Shown: positions 36,023 to 47,907 of the stretch, piece by piece
Numbering within the stretch: position 1 is the first letter of the stretch
How the letters are laid out: every line of letters starts with the position of its first letter
Assembly: GCA_037953625.1 (NCBI GenBank)
Contig: CM075650.1
Span: 147,403,206 to 147,467,205, forward strand
DNA length: 64,000 nt
Source: Crotalaria pallida
Taxonomy: Eukaryota; Streptophyta; Magnoliopsida; Fabales; Fabaceae
Direction: 5' to 3'
Position numbers and translations under genes: made by a program
Notes under the pieces: model-generated
Told to the model about the DNA's origin: nothing
Databases searched by the model: none
The model's input: only the letters and a program-made list of their open reading frames with translations

Positions 36023-36839
36023 TCGAGGAGAACAGAGAGAGAAAAAAAAGGGGAAGAAAACAGTACCAGACCACCCTACCCCAAGAGTTAATGAATAGCT
36101 ACAACAAAACCAAGAGCCCTCACCACTCACAGTATTACCGAAAAAAGAAGAGCAAAGAACAGACCAAGGATTTGGTGCATTGTTCTTTTGCTTGGTTTAA
36201 TTTACAAATCAAATCTAAATGGCATATCTTTGTGATGTAAAATACAAGTCTAAGAACAGAAATCCATGAAATATTACTAAAAAGCTATAATATGATGCAG
36301 CACTACGTATTCACTTTCATAACTTCACCAGCATAACCTATAAAGAATTTTAGCTCCATGGGCAAGGCAAAAAAATGAGAGAAACTGAAACATTTTAAAA
36401 AAATAAAATAGAAATAGAAATAGAAATAAAGATAATTAGGAATTCTGATTAGATAAACCCTAACTTCAACACAAGCATGAAGGAGTACCAAATTAAATCA
36501 GAAAATAGGATTTGAGATGAGGAATTAAAAATGAAAAAGGGAACAAACCAGCACCGGCGGAAGGAGCAGAAGGAGTGAGCTGAACCGTTAGCGATCGAGC
36601 GCCGCAGTGAGTGAACCGTCAAGAGCGCCGCTGTGAGTGAGTGGAACCAGATATGGGACGACGTGAGCGCCGCCATGAGTGAGCGGAGGGGTCGTGACTC
36701 GCGAGATGAGGAAGAGAGTGGTCGTTCTTATCGCAACCTTGAGGAGAGAGTAAATTGTAAAGTGACTTTTACCTTGACATGAGAGAGTATTTTAGTTCCA
36801 ATAACATATACTGTAACTTATTATATTGTTAGATAATCC

Positions 36840-37223
36840 CGCTAAATTTTCAATGTTATGGGTCACGGTTTTTTTATCAAATTTATAAATCATACAAAAT
36901 AAACTGTGGTGTAATATATTGTTATAAAAACCGTGGTCTATACAAAACTTTTGTCCATGGTTTAAAAGTTAATATTATAAACCAAATATATATAACCGTA
37001 GTCTAAAATAATTTATTAAAAAACCGTGGCCTTTGAATACCCACAGTTTGAAAACCGTAGTTTAAAATGAATAGGCCACAGTTAACTTAGGTGTTAGTTT
37101 AGAAAATGAAAAATCAACATATTATTGACCACTCTAGTAAAACTGTGTTCTATTTTGTGTTTAGACCACGGTTTTTTAAAAGGAAAAAAAAAAGTGTGGT
37201 CTAAAGCCAAAAATGTTGTAGTG
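36840..37223. repeat. Right subterminal repeat array of the CACTA element
   Basis: AAACCGTGG/CCACGGTTT motifs recur (about 36861, 36928, 37021, 37165) up to the TAGTG terminus at 37223. They mirror the array at the left end. Confidence 0.78.
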
Positions 37224-37660
37224 AGATTAAAACAGATATATATACCTGATCGATTGAAGATGTATAATTCCTTTTCTTGTTGTTAATGAGAAAGGAAGAG
37301 AATGGAGATGGGATGATGTGAGAGGGTTACTTCTCTCATCGGCTTAACACCCTAGAATCCCTAATAGGTTATTCTTGTTTTTATATATCTCTTTAAACAA
37401 ATGGAATTCCAAAGAGACTATTTAATGGGGAATAGTCTCTGGCCTTATCAGCTGAGAGTAGGGACCTTTCACTGGGTATATTTAAATGAATAGCCCAACC
37501 CATAACGGGATATCCTTATAACAAAAACCCATTACAATATCCACTAATTATCAAGTGTTATACATTAAAATGATATATTTTCATAATTGATATAATTAAT
37601 AATTCTAAAGTGTATTCTCAAATAATTGATTAATGCTAATCCACATAAAATAATCCAACA

Positions 37661-40621
37661 ATCTCCCACTTGGATAGCATTTATCAATTAACATAAACTA
37701 AAGAATTATTATATCCAAAATATCAATTATGGACAAAGGCACAAAGCACATAGTAATAACAAAACAAATGAAAAATAGAGCTTCAGACCATTACATGCAG
37801 AAAATTATATCCGATAGGGATAAAATATCATACATATCAATAAACTTATATTTCATATAACAAATGTGGATACAGATAAGCATAAATATATATAAAGTCA
37901 AATTATGCATTATCCTTAAAATGGCCAAGCACCTTAAAGATGCTACTAAGAGATATGATAATAATAGTGACGTCATTTGATACATATCTCATATAATTCA
38001 TAGTTTCAGACTCCCACTAAACCAAAATATCACAAGGCTTATATGAGTTTTTAAGATTTTTTTTTAAACGAGAAACTCCCATTCAAAAGCCTTTGGTTAG
38101 TGGATATGCTAACATACATCATGTAGCACACCACTCATCAATTTGAGTCTGAAAATCTCTAGAATGCTCTCAAATATACAAAACAGGTGTTATAATTCAA
38201 AATGCTTTCACCACACAAAATTCCTGTTATTTTGAGAGTTATGCTTAATAGCAATATTGTCCCAATATGTCACAAAGTGGCTATAAAATTAAATTTCTAA
38301 CCACATGCTTAGCATTTAGTCCATTAGCAAGTGACACTTTATTTTATAATAAAAGTAGCTTGTAAGTGTACATTTAACACTTTCAACGTAAAAGCTACAC
38401 TTATTTATTTTAAGTCATTACTCAAAACCAAGTACTCAAGTATACCCTTTAAACAATAATTGCAAAAGCAATATTGGGCTGAACACAAACTTGAGCATTA
38501 TTTTGCTGTCAGCAGCGGAAGCGAAAACGAATTAATATGGGACTCTTTCAATTTTATTTTTGTTCAAAGATTTAAAAATAGAGAGTTAATCACCCTTAGC
38601 TTTTAAGTCAATGTGACTTAGGGAGTAATAATGCATATTAAACTAATTGAGACATTTCAAAATTGCCACATGACCCATCGAAAACATAGATGCATGTTAA
38701 AACTAAAGCATCATCGAGGTCTTATAAACAAAGTGGCTATTCAACAACATTATTTTGTCTCATACCAAAGTTTAATATCATAGCCGACAACAAAAAAAAA
38801 AGTCATCATTGACATAAAATATCAATTTAAAATTACTCCCACTTGCCTTTAGATCAATCCATTGATTCCAAGCATAGGTGATACATAATAAGGATTCAGA
38901 GATTTTCTCTAGCCCTCAAAGCTGGTCCCATTTAGAATAATGATTAAAATCAAATTTATAAACATGTATGTTGGCACCAAAATTAACAATAAATCATTTA
39001 ATATGAATTGAAAACAAATATTTATCTTTAACTATCAAATAAATGATTTCGTATGCTAAACATACCTTTAAATTTCTTATTTACTAATATCCAACTTTAG
39101 TGGTTCCAAAATAAAGTAAATAGAAAATATAATATTGCAATAATGTACATAATCAAATATAACCAAGACTCTTACACCAATAGGATATTTGAGTCATTAT
39201 TGACAGAAAAGTCAAAGAAAAGTACATTGCCAAAAGATTCCATATATAACAACGTACCAATAGGGTATAATTATTACAATGCAACTATAATATATTATCA
39301 AACATCTGAAATATTAATGCATCATATATATTCTTAATGAGAAAAAAAAATTATATAATTCAAACAATATTTTGCATAATTATGCTCACGATAGGTGAGA
39401 TCACAATCACACAAAATAATATCAATGATGCATAAAATAGAATATGACAGAAATTATGCATTAATAAAACTACTTCAGAAATTTGAAGGAAAAAACCAAT
39501 ACCTTGTTAATTCATTAGTCAGTATCAAAGACAATACTTATACATTCAAGTCCAAAAATAAGTTTTAGCGATGCAAGATAACTATTTGACCATGAATTAT
39601 TTCAAAGAACTAAATTGTTAAATCATATAATTTGATCAAAGATATTCAAATTATAAAAAATAATGTACATAATTATATGTCACACCAAAATTCTAATACC
39701 GATAGGGTACTTCGAATTATAAATGACATAAACCTTCAACAAATAGTACATTATACCAATAATAATAATAAAAAAATTACATTAATGATAACATACCGAT
39801 AGGGTATAATTATCATTGATGCAAATATACATACATATAAAATTCAATTTAATTATTACAAAAACTCCCTTTTGTTCAAATTTCACAAAGTTTTGTATAA
39901 CTGTGCTCACGATAGGTGAGATCACAGCTACCAAAAAATAATATTATTAGTTGGATGAACACTTCATAAGAATAAGATTTTATATAATAGAAAAAGTCTA
40001 AAGTGTCCTAATAAAATATATTAGATATCCAAAATGAAACTCTTTATACAATCATTTAACCAAAACTGTGGCAAACTAAAATGCATAAGTATTTTAACTC
40101 TCAATATTATTGAGATCACAACCACAAAATATTATAATGGTTAATTAATAAAATGATTGCTAACACAATATTCAATGAGTAATTGCAGAGTTCCAATATT
40201 TTATGTTAAGACATAATGTGACATTAGCACAATCTTATATATAATATAATTGCACAATTTAAATAGACATAAACATAAAAGTGGAGTATAATATTAATAC
40301 CAGAATTTCTCCACTTATGCAATTATATACTGAATACCAATCTAAAGGTTAACGACTAACCTTAACGAAAGTGTCATCCTTCCTTGTATAGAGCCAATAA
40401 TTGCACACACTCACATAGTAGAATATCGTCAAAAACTATGTGTGAGACTTTTCAAAAAGACTCATAAAATGAATATCAGTGAGCAATAATATGAATTATT
40501 GAATTAAGCTCTACTACTAAAACATATGACCATAAATCACACTCACACAATTTCTTTTGTTTAATAAAAAAATATTCACATTGCCTTACAATTGTCCATA
40601 TGCAACAAAATATCACAATTA

Positions 40622-40672
<51 letters not shown>

Positions 40673-42250
40673 CAAGCAATGATACACTAATACAAAATGG
40701 CCATATAACATGATTTTCAAATCATACAGTATAGGCATGCGATTTATAGCAATACATACCAACGACACTCGAAATAGAGTACCATATTTCAAAAAACAAT
40801 ACCAAGAGAAAAACTTGATTATTGTTCGCTGGTTCATTCACCATCTTCAACAAAATGGCCACGAGGAACCATGAGATGATACAAACAACCAAAATTCTTT
40901 AAATAAAACATATGCATGCATTTAAGCCAACAATTGATATCCAAGGTAATCCATAGCATGCATTAAAACATTTTTCAAAATATATATATTTTAGTACCGG
41001 AAAATAGGATATTAAAGATAAGTCACATAGATCATGAGTGATTACCTTGCTTCGGGATACATAATCCATATCACTCACAAGTGCAAAGAACCTTAAGACT
41101 ATGCTGACTTGATCATAGAGAGTATATCGCTTATCCTCATTGTTGAACCAAAAAATGCACAAAAGTAACCAACCGTGTACCGTCAAAAGGCTCACAAAAT
41201 AAAAGGCATTAGTAAATACCAACATATTTACCTAAGGATAAACTATACATTTTAATGCTACTAACCAGAGAGAATTTTAACAATGATATATGAGTTGATG
41301 TTACATATGATACATACAACTTTCATAGAGAAATGACATTAAAAAAAAAAATATATCATTGCACAAACAGCGAACAACTAACTCTCTCTGGTTTCAAAAC
41401 AACTCCCTCTGGTTTCAGTGGCTGGACGTGGGAGTATATAATCAACAAAAACTTTATGCTCACTAACCGAAATTAATAATACCTAGGTTTTGAGTTTGAA
41501 GCCCAGAACATCAGTATATATATATATTTTAATTTTAATAATTATAAAGAACGTCTTCTTCTCCCAGAAGCCGGGTTGACCCGTGATCTTAACGGGTTGC
41601 ACGACCCGGGCGGTGTCATTGATGGCCAAAAGTGACGTTTTTAAACACAATTTCAATTGGGTTATGTTAGGAATCACAATCTATAATGATTTATACGAAA
41701 AAAAACCCATCTTTATTCATGAAAAACAAACGAATTCAAGGCAAATTGGAATTGGGTTTATGAACCCTAAACGCACTTTTAAATACGAAATTCTCCATCA
41801 ATAATGCATGAAACAATCTAAAAAATTATTGCAATAGATTTGTATAATCTTGCTCTACAAAACCCATATCAAAATTTGGTTCAAAACACAATAAACCAAA
41901 AACGCCCAAATTCAATTCGGGAAGAAAAAGTGTTAAAAACCAGTACATAATTGTTTAAAAAAGAGGGTTAAAAAAGTCAGTGCACATGTGGTTAGTTTTA
42001 TGTGAAATTGGTAGGGCGGGACCTGAATGTGGTGATAATAATCTGATGCACCCACTTAATTTCAAATACTTCCTCATCAGAGAGAAATAATATTATTTCA
42101 GCAACTTAACTTCTGGGATCAATTAGTATAAAGTGTTGCTCCATACGGATCGAAACAAAATTGGAAATATGTGATGAACAAAATGACACGGATTCCATCT
42201 AATTATAAAAAGAACAACCATAATCGTATTTACATGGCTCTGATACCAAT
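37661..42250 (-). other. Interior of element B, largely non-coding
   Basis: No long frame exists. At about 38066-38100 the minus strand reads MLAYPLTKGF, a likely trace of the copia RNase H end (ADPLTKGL pattern). A ~520-bp direct duplication is visible: 'gctcacgataggtgagatca' occurs at about 39384 and 39903. Likewise 'accaatagg'/'accgataggg' words occur at about 39177 and 39699. A compound (TA)n(GA)n microsatellite lies at about 40628-40672. Confidence 0.6.
42235..42249 (-). other. Primer binding site of element B
   Basis: The minus strand reads TTGGTATCAGAGCC directly inside the 5' LTR, the initiator tRNA-Met type shared with elements A and C. Confidence 0.88.
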
Positions 42251-42753
42251 TGAAAGAATTTTCATAAGCCATGGATCAGATAAATACAAATTACAGCATG
42301 TTCAATATTAGATTAGAGATTAAAACAGATATATATACCTGATCGATTGAAGATTTATAATTTCTTTTCTTGTTGTTAATGAGAAAGGAAGAGAATGGAG
42401 ATGGGATGATGTGAGAGGGTTACTTCTCTCATCAGCTCAACACCCTAGAATCCCTAATAGGTTATTCTTGTTTTTATATATCTCTTTAAACAAATGGAAT
42501 TCCAAAGAGACTATTTAATGGGGAATAGTCTCTGGCCTTATCAACTGAGAGTAGGGACCTTTCACTGGGTATATTAAAATGAATAGCCCAACCCATAACG
42601 GGATATCCTTATAACAAAAACCCATTACAATATCCACTAATTATCAAATGTTATACATTAAAATGATATATTTTCATAATTGATATAATTAATAATTCTA
42701 AAGTGTATTCTCAAATAATTGATTAATGCTAATCCACATAAAATAATCCAACA
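42251..42753 (-). repeat. 5' LTR of element B
   Basis: Intact 503-bp LTR with TG...CA ends on the minus strand. It matches the split copy at 27097-27165 and 37227-37660 with about nine differences. Confidence 0.9.
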
Positions 42754-42758
42754 ATTTA

Positions 42759-42998
42759 CAGTCACATTATGCCGCCATACTAAAGTCGGCAACACAATAA
42801 AAAATTGTAACTTTAGTACATTCTAGGACTTGTAATATTTCTAGAGTTTGTTTATTGTGCTAGAACCTTCTATGAAAATAAGGTATAGATATTTATGGAG
42901 ACTTGTAGTACATATACATCATTCTAAAGTTTGCTTCATTATTATTTACTGAAAACGGTAGAAACATCTAGAGAATGTGCAGCATGACATTTTTAACA
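42759..42998 (-). repeat. 5' LTR of element A, right piece
   Basis: It continues the LTR broken off at 27091 and aligns with about 22553-22792, ending in the same 'gacatttttaaca'. Confidence 0.85.
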
Positions 42999-44140
42999 TA
43001 CCATGTTGAAAAATTGGTTTCATCAAAGAGAATACTGGTTTGAAAGAGTTTGGGATATATCAAAAGAGGTCCATATTTAAATTGTGAAGCTTCTTGTAAT
43101 ATATATATATATATATATATATACCAACCATATAGAACATAATTTATTCATGCATTTGGAAAGTTTTTATTATCTGCTGCTATGACATGGCTTACCATGC
43201 AATTTAAACCCCCCTATCTATTTGAATTATGAGTGAACTGAGAAGTTGTTGCATTGTTGGTAATGTAAATTAAATTGTGTTCTCTTCTACTGAACATGAG
43301 AACACACTTTACGGCTTTGGATTTCTGGAGCTTAGTAAGTCCTCATGGTGCAACCATACTGGTGATATTGGAGTGAGTGCGTGAGATGAAGTATGGCTTG
43401 GCAGGGTCCTCTCGGAGCAATGATGATTGCAGTTTTATTTTGATGCTCAGAAGCATAATCATTCATGTCAATTCACTTGTTCCTCACTTGTGGTAGACTA
43501 TCAGGAATGTTTTAGTTTGACATCAGTGTAGGACTCTGTTATTTTCTACAAATACTTTCACGGGAATTCAGAACTTTACTTCTGGATTTCTCATAGTATT
43601 AGATGTTCCACGTAGGATCTGCTAATGCTAGGAAAACCCTTAATCTATAGAACAATATAATATCCCTTACTTTTAATTTGCCACGTATTGGCTAGCTAGC
43701 ATTTAGGGCATGCAACAAATATACACTTGGCTTTATAACTATAATGTTATATGTAAGGTGTATCTTTTTAGCAGTACTGACTGGTGTGGCTCTTTAATTT
43801 TTGTTTGTTGTCTTTTTAATGGCTGTTTCATGCTCTTGTATTCTCTAAAACCTTGTGCAATTGTCAGCTCTTGTACTTATAAAAAAAATTTCTACTCATT
43901 TATTTTTATTTCTAACGAACAATTGTACTCAAATTGATGCAGTGGGCCATGCTGTGAGAAAGCGTCTTTAAGAGGTATACAAATATTTGAGTTGAAGCTA
44001 AATGCTTATTGAATGTTTTGTTCTTCTTTTGAGTTATTATTCTCTGTTGTTTCAGCTTGGTTTTAATTTTTTTATACTCATTAGAAAGGGAAATAAGGGC
44101 TTTGTTATGGCTACTAATGCAAGTTATATGATAATGTGAA
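42999..44140. other. Region between element A and a CACTA end, no intact gene
   Basis: An (AT)n run lies at about 43101-43123. The stretch is less AT-rich than the nest and may include captured or decayed host sequence, but I recognise no exon with confidence here. Confidence 0.4.
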
Positions 44141-44247
44141 TCAGGATCTTGATGAAAAATGTGAGGAACTAATCAGAGAAGAGTTTGGGGAGAGCTGTAA
44201 TTTTGATGTGGATGACATCCTTTTTATACATGAACTAGATATATAGC
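44141..44247 (+). pseudogene. Possible captured host exon fragment (DUF3754-like?)
   Basis: After an acceptor-like 'aatcag', the plus strand reads DLDEKCEELIREEFGE and then SCNFDVDDILFIHELDI before a stop. The KCEELI...EFGE...CNFDVDDA pattern resembles, from memory, the C-terminal part of plant DUF3754 (TMEM143-like) proteins. The end diverges from that family, which suggests a decayed fragment. It lies just upstream of a CACTA terminus, so transposon capture is possible. No neighbouring exon was recognised with confidence. Confidence 0.3.
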
Positions 44248-44484
44248 AATCAATGACATTTAGATGATAGTAGTTAATGACAATATTGTTAGGAATTTAT
44301 TGTGTTTTTGTGTTGTCAACTCTTGTACTGAAAATATATATCTATCTGCAAATTTATTTATTTGAATTATGTTTTCCTGTTTTTGTGTTTTATTAATAGT
44401 TATAAATATATTTTGAAAAAAAATGCAGGGTTGTCCAATCAAGTGTATTTAAAATCATAAAAAAAAAACTAATTAGACTTTGGT

Positions 44485-44680
44485 TGTTATAAGCAACCAA
44501 AAGACTTTTTAACTCGGTTGTAATAAGCAACTGAGTTTAAAAAGACACTTTTTAACTCGGTTGTAATAAACAACCGAGTTTAAAAGTGTCATTTTTAACA
44601 TCACCGTTTTTCACATCACCGCTATGACTGAGTTTAAAAGTCCAAAACAACCGAGTTTAAAAGTGTTTTTTTCAATAGTG
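44485..44680. mobile_element. Orphan right end of a second CACTA-type element
   Basis: The sequence ends TTCAATAGTG; read inward from the right it starts CACTATTGAAAAAAACAC. It carries a series of palindromic motifs, AACTCGGTTG followed by CAACCGAGTT, at about 44512-44530, 44557-44582, 44627 and 44650. Terminal CACTA plus subterminal motif arrays is CACTA structure, with motifs unlike the first CACTA element. I could not find a matching left end in the window. Confidence 0.55.
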
Positions 44681-46875
44681 ACTGTACATACTAATTGTGA
44701 CATTGTTTTCTTTTTCCTCCTATTTTCTAGTATTTTTTTTTCGATTCTTTGCATTTTTATATATTCTTATTCATTCTCACGAATTTCCTTAATTGCGAGT
44801 TACAAGTATGTAAATGGTCCCAAAACATACCACGAGAACCATAAAACTAAGAAAAATGATTTAGAGGTCTACAAGCCTACAAACCTACACATAAGATTAT
44901 AACACTTGTTAACATTAAAAAAAATTAAATAGAAGAACTTAAATGACAAATGTCAAGATCCTAATATGTGTAGACTTATGAGTAGATCTCTTTATATAGG
45001 TCTCTCAATCATTGCTCTAAAACTAAACCAATCAATCAAATTATTATACCATAAAATCAGGTCTAGTATAATTTGACGGTTCGATTCATTATCTATTTTT
45101 TCAGATCATTACTCAGTGGTTAGCTTATTTTACTATTTTTTTTAATTATATTACAATATTTTTTAGAAGTTATGGACGTATATTTTGAGGTTTGAATTTT
45201 TATTTTCACGAGAATGCGTTGTTTGGATTAATATTTAATGAAGTTCTTACTTGGATGAATACAGATTAAATTTGAACGTGAATTTTATTTTATTTTATTT
45301 TTTAAATTGAATTTCTAAGTTTTTAAGATTTCAAATAAATTTAGCTATTAGACCGTTAGACCGGATCAAATCTGATTGTTTATATCCAGTTTGGTTCGAT
45401 TTAGTTATTGGGTGATGAATGTTTTTGGAGACTAAACTAGACGACTAATGTATAATGGATGAGAGGGGAAAATAAAGTCATGAAGATGAGAAAATTTCAA
45501 GAGTGGAGAAGAGAGGAGGATGAAACATTGGGGTGGATTAGAGGTGGCAAAAAACCTGGCCCGATTGAGCCGGCCAGCACAAGTAAGATAAATAGACAGG
45601 TTTAAACTCTCAAATTACGACCCAAATAGTTTTAAAAAAGTGACCCGCTATTAGGTTTAGCTGGATGATTTTTTGTCCCAAATTTCATACTGGGCACATT
45701 TGGCCTAGTCCTATCATGGCTCGATGCCCACCTAACCGGGTAGCCCGAATTGTCATCTTTATCGTGAATCGATGCAGAGGTATTATGTTTTGCTTTTAGA
45801 CTCATAATACTCAATTGTACAAAGTATGAATTTTTAATTTCAAGTATTAGGGATAATAATTTAGATTTTTGTATTTTCAATTATAATATAATTTCATCGA
45901 ATTAGATTTGGAATTGTGATATCAATTCTGATTAGAGCATCTCCATCGGTGAACGAATTTTTCGTTCTTAAATGGATCCCACACATTATTTTATTATTCT
46001 TTACATCTTTCCATACTTTATGAACCTCTAAGAACCTCAACCACATTTTTACTCCATTTATGAACCTACTTTTCGTTCATAAATGGGTCTCACTATCTAT
46101 CCCACACTCATATTATTTTATAATAAATATAACCATCATCAACTAATCATTTTTTTTACCCATATTTTTTTACCGTAAAAAAAACTAACTTCATTTTAAA
46201 TTTTTTTAACACATATTTACTCATAATATTTTTTTACATATATTCGTATACAAATTTATTAGAATATGTCAATTTTTAATACAGTTTTTATTCAATATAG
46301 TTTTTTTCAGAGCAGAGAGTAAAAAAAAATTTATCCAAATCATAAAAACTATTGCATATAAGTGAAAAAGAATACACATGTAATATTTTTGAATTGAGTA
46401 CATTTGAAAACAAGGAAAAAAATTTAACCTCTGTCATAGAACACAAATTAAAAAAAAATTAAGTCCGAATAACAAAAAAAAATATATATGTAAAAAGAAA
46501 AATACATAGAATATTTTTTTTAATTTATTACATTTGAAATGTAAAAAAAAAAGAGTTACGTGTTTTTTATTGTTTTTTCTCTTTCCACCATGAGCCATGA
46601 TTCCATGAACTAGTTGATAACTAGTGCACGTTCATAATGAAAGGAAAGACCTCCTTTGTCTCCACCGGTAATAACCCGCATGACATGTTCATAGAGCAAC
46701 GAACGACCCGCAATGATTGACCGCTGCTGATGCTCTTGCACATGTAAACACCATATTTTCAATTTCAAGGCCCCAACCCTAGTTATATGCTCAATTTCAA
46801 GTGTCAACGGACTCGATCTTTTTAGTTTACATTTATCAAATTATATTACTAACTTATTAACGAAATAAAAAGCTA
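44681..46875. other. Intergenic DNA with a GC-rich dispersed repeat
   Basis: Mostly AT-rich. A block at about 45545-45780 has 'ggcccgattgagccggcc' and related motifs and looks like another name-less dispersed repeat. No gene was seen, and the open frame across the block is not convincing. Confidence 0.4.
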
Positions 46876-47123
46876 CTCCCTCCGGCTTGAAATATAAGAA
46901 AAAAACATACTTCTTTTGGTTTAAAATATAAGCAAAAATAATCAATTTTCCTAAAACATTCTTAGAAAATTGTTATTTTAATTAATTTTTGTTTCATTTT
47001 CAATGCAACGTTCCTAAAATACCTTTATTCTTTTATAAATTTTAGAAAATTAAATATAATCAACTAATCTCCTTAATAAGCGTAAAATTAATTAAAGTTG
47101 CTTATAATTTGAGCCGGAGGAAA
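46876..47123. mobile_element. Stowaway-like MITE, family 2 copy 2
   Basis: The ends 'ctccctccggcttgaaatat' and 'ataatttgagccggaggaaa' are inverted. The interior is closely similar to 18597-18878 with a short deletion. Confidence 0.7.
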
Positions 47124-47862
47124 TATAAGTTACTAATTAAAAAAAAAACTACTCTCGACTAAGAGTGCCTAATAATCCATTTAAATTAAATCAATAAATA
47201 ATTTTTATTTTTTTTAATAAAATTAATAAATAATTTCTTTCCATTTGAAAAGTTCACGCTCTTTCCATCAATACTCTTTTTTTCCTATAAATGTCCTAAT
47301 AATATCTTCTATTACTTTTTTTTTTTGGTGAAATATCTTCTATTACTTGTAAAAGATATTATGTTGCTATTTTTTACCTTTTTAATGTACAAAATGTCAA
47401 AACTCTAAAGAGGAGGAAAATATTCAAAATAGCAACTTCACACTTGCTTACTCGTTAAGGATGAATTGTACAAAGTAACAAATTAAACAAACTGCAAACT
47501 CTGGAATGAATGTTGTGCATTAAAAATAGAAATGCGTGTGCATTGACAGCATTGTGAATAAAAGCATCAATATCACTCCCAACAAAAAAATAAACTGCCA
47601 CATCAAAATAACATATGCAGTTTCAATTTTCACACCTATTTTCCAACAAACTCATTTCTCAACCCAATTTCCAATTTTCCAAACCCACAAAGACCCATTT
47701 CTCATTTTAAGACAAGGATCGAGATTCTTTCTTTCCATTCAAAAAATCAAAACCCCTAAATTTTCTCCATTAGGGTTTCAAATCAAATTGCATTTTAATT
47801 TCCCACCTCTTAATACTTCAACAAGCAATTTTTACTCTTCCCGTGGGTTCTCTAACTTCGAA

Positions 47863-47893
47863 GGCGAGCTTTTCACTTTTTAAAAAGCTCGCC
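47863..47893 (+). promoter_or_regulatory. Perfect 11-bp-stem hairpin in the Kazal gene leader
   Basis: GGCGAGCTTTT (47863-47873) pairs perfectly with AAAAGCTCGCC (47883-47893) across a 9-base loop. It sits 14 bases before the start codon, so in the mRNA it would be a stable leader hairpin. Any regulatory role is inference. Confidence 0.6.
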
Positions 47894-47907
47894 TCGCATC
47901 TTCGGTC

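Larger units (their letters stand above)
27166..37223. mobile_element. CACTA (En/Spm-type) element in the LTR of B, itself split by element C
   Basis: The termini are CACTACTACATTTTTGG at the left and, read inward from the right, CACTACAACATTTTTGG. They are flanked by a 3-bp AGA target duplication (27163-27165 and 37224-37226), the hallmark of CACTA elements. Without element C it is about 4.0 kb. Both ends have arrays of a CCACGGTTTT motif in both orientations. I find no TNP1/TNP2-type transposase, so it looks non-autonomous. A GC-richer block at about 36550-36730 might be an old promoter or 5' exon, unproven. Confidence 0.88.
27097..37660 (-). repeat. 3' LTR of element B, split by the CACTA element
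   Basis: The LTR pieces are 27097-27165 and 37227-37660, together 503 bp. They read through once the CACTA element and one copy of its AGA target duplication are removed. Confidence 0.88.
27097..42753 (-). mobile_element. Copia element B inserted into the 5' LTR of A (composite)
   Basis: Element B is flanked by the 5-bp target duplication ATTTA at 27092-27096 and 42754-42758. It has two 503-bp LTRs with TG...CA ends, differing at about nine positions by eye (~98% identity). A primer binding site abuts the right (5') LTR and a polypurine tract (AAGTGGGAGATTG) abuts the left (3') LTR. Element B on its own is about 5.6 kb. Its 4.6-kb interior lacks gag, integrase and reverse transcriptase frames; only a trace of the RNase H end remains. 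It is therefore non-autonomous or heavily decayed. Its left LTR is split by a CACTA element. Confidence 0.88.
21341..42998 (-). mobile_element. Copia element A with its nested insertions (composite)
   Basis: This is a Ty1/copia retrotransposon on the minus strand, with its 5' LTR on the right and 3' LTR on the left. Both LTRs have later insertions. The 3' LTR holds a 1000-bp Mutator-like palindrome (21365-22364), and the 5' LTR holds element B (27097-42753). The coding part at 22787-26591 runs gag, integrase, reverse transcriptase, RNase H, the copia order, but is broken by stops and frameshifts. The LTRs differ at clearly more sites than those of B or C, as expected for the oldest layer. No clean 5-bp target duplication is readable; only TAC is shared at the outer edges. 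Confidence 0.85.

Noticed and set aside
36449..36676. Minus-strand frame in the GC-rich block of the CACTA element
   Set aside because: Ser/Phe-rich with no recognised domain. It may be an old untranslated exon, but there is no support for a protein.
41483..41804. Short frames on both strands in the interior of element B
   Set aside because: They overlap each other in antisense, carry no gag or polymerase motif, and lie in retrotransposon leader sequence.
21336..43003. Clean 5-bp target duplication for element A
   Set aside because: The bases next to the two outer LTR ends (GTTAC and TACCA) do not match as 5-mers; only TAC is shared, so no duplication is claimed.
47536..47883. 115-codon plus-strand frame before the Kazal gene
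   Set aside because: No domain and low-complexity composition; it lies in the probable leader. It could be an upstream frame but is not supported as a gene.
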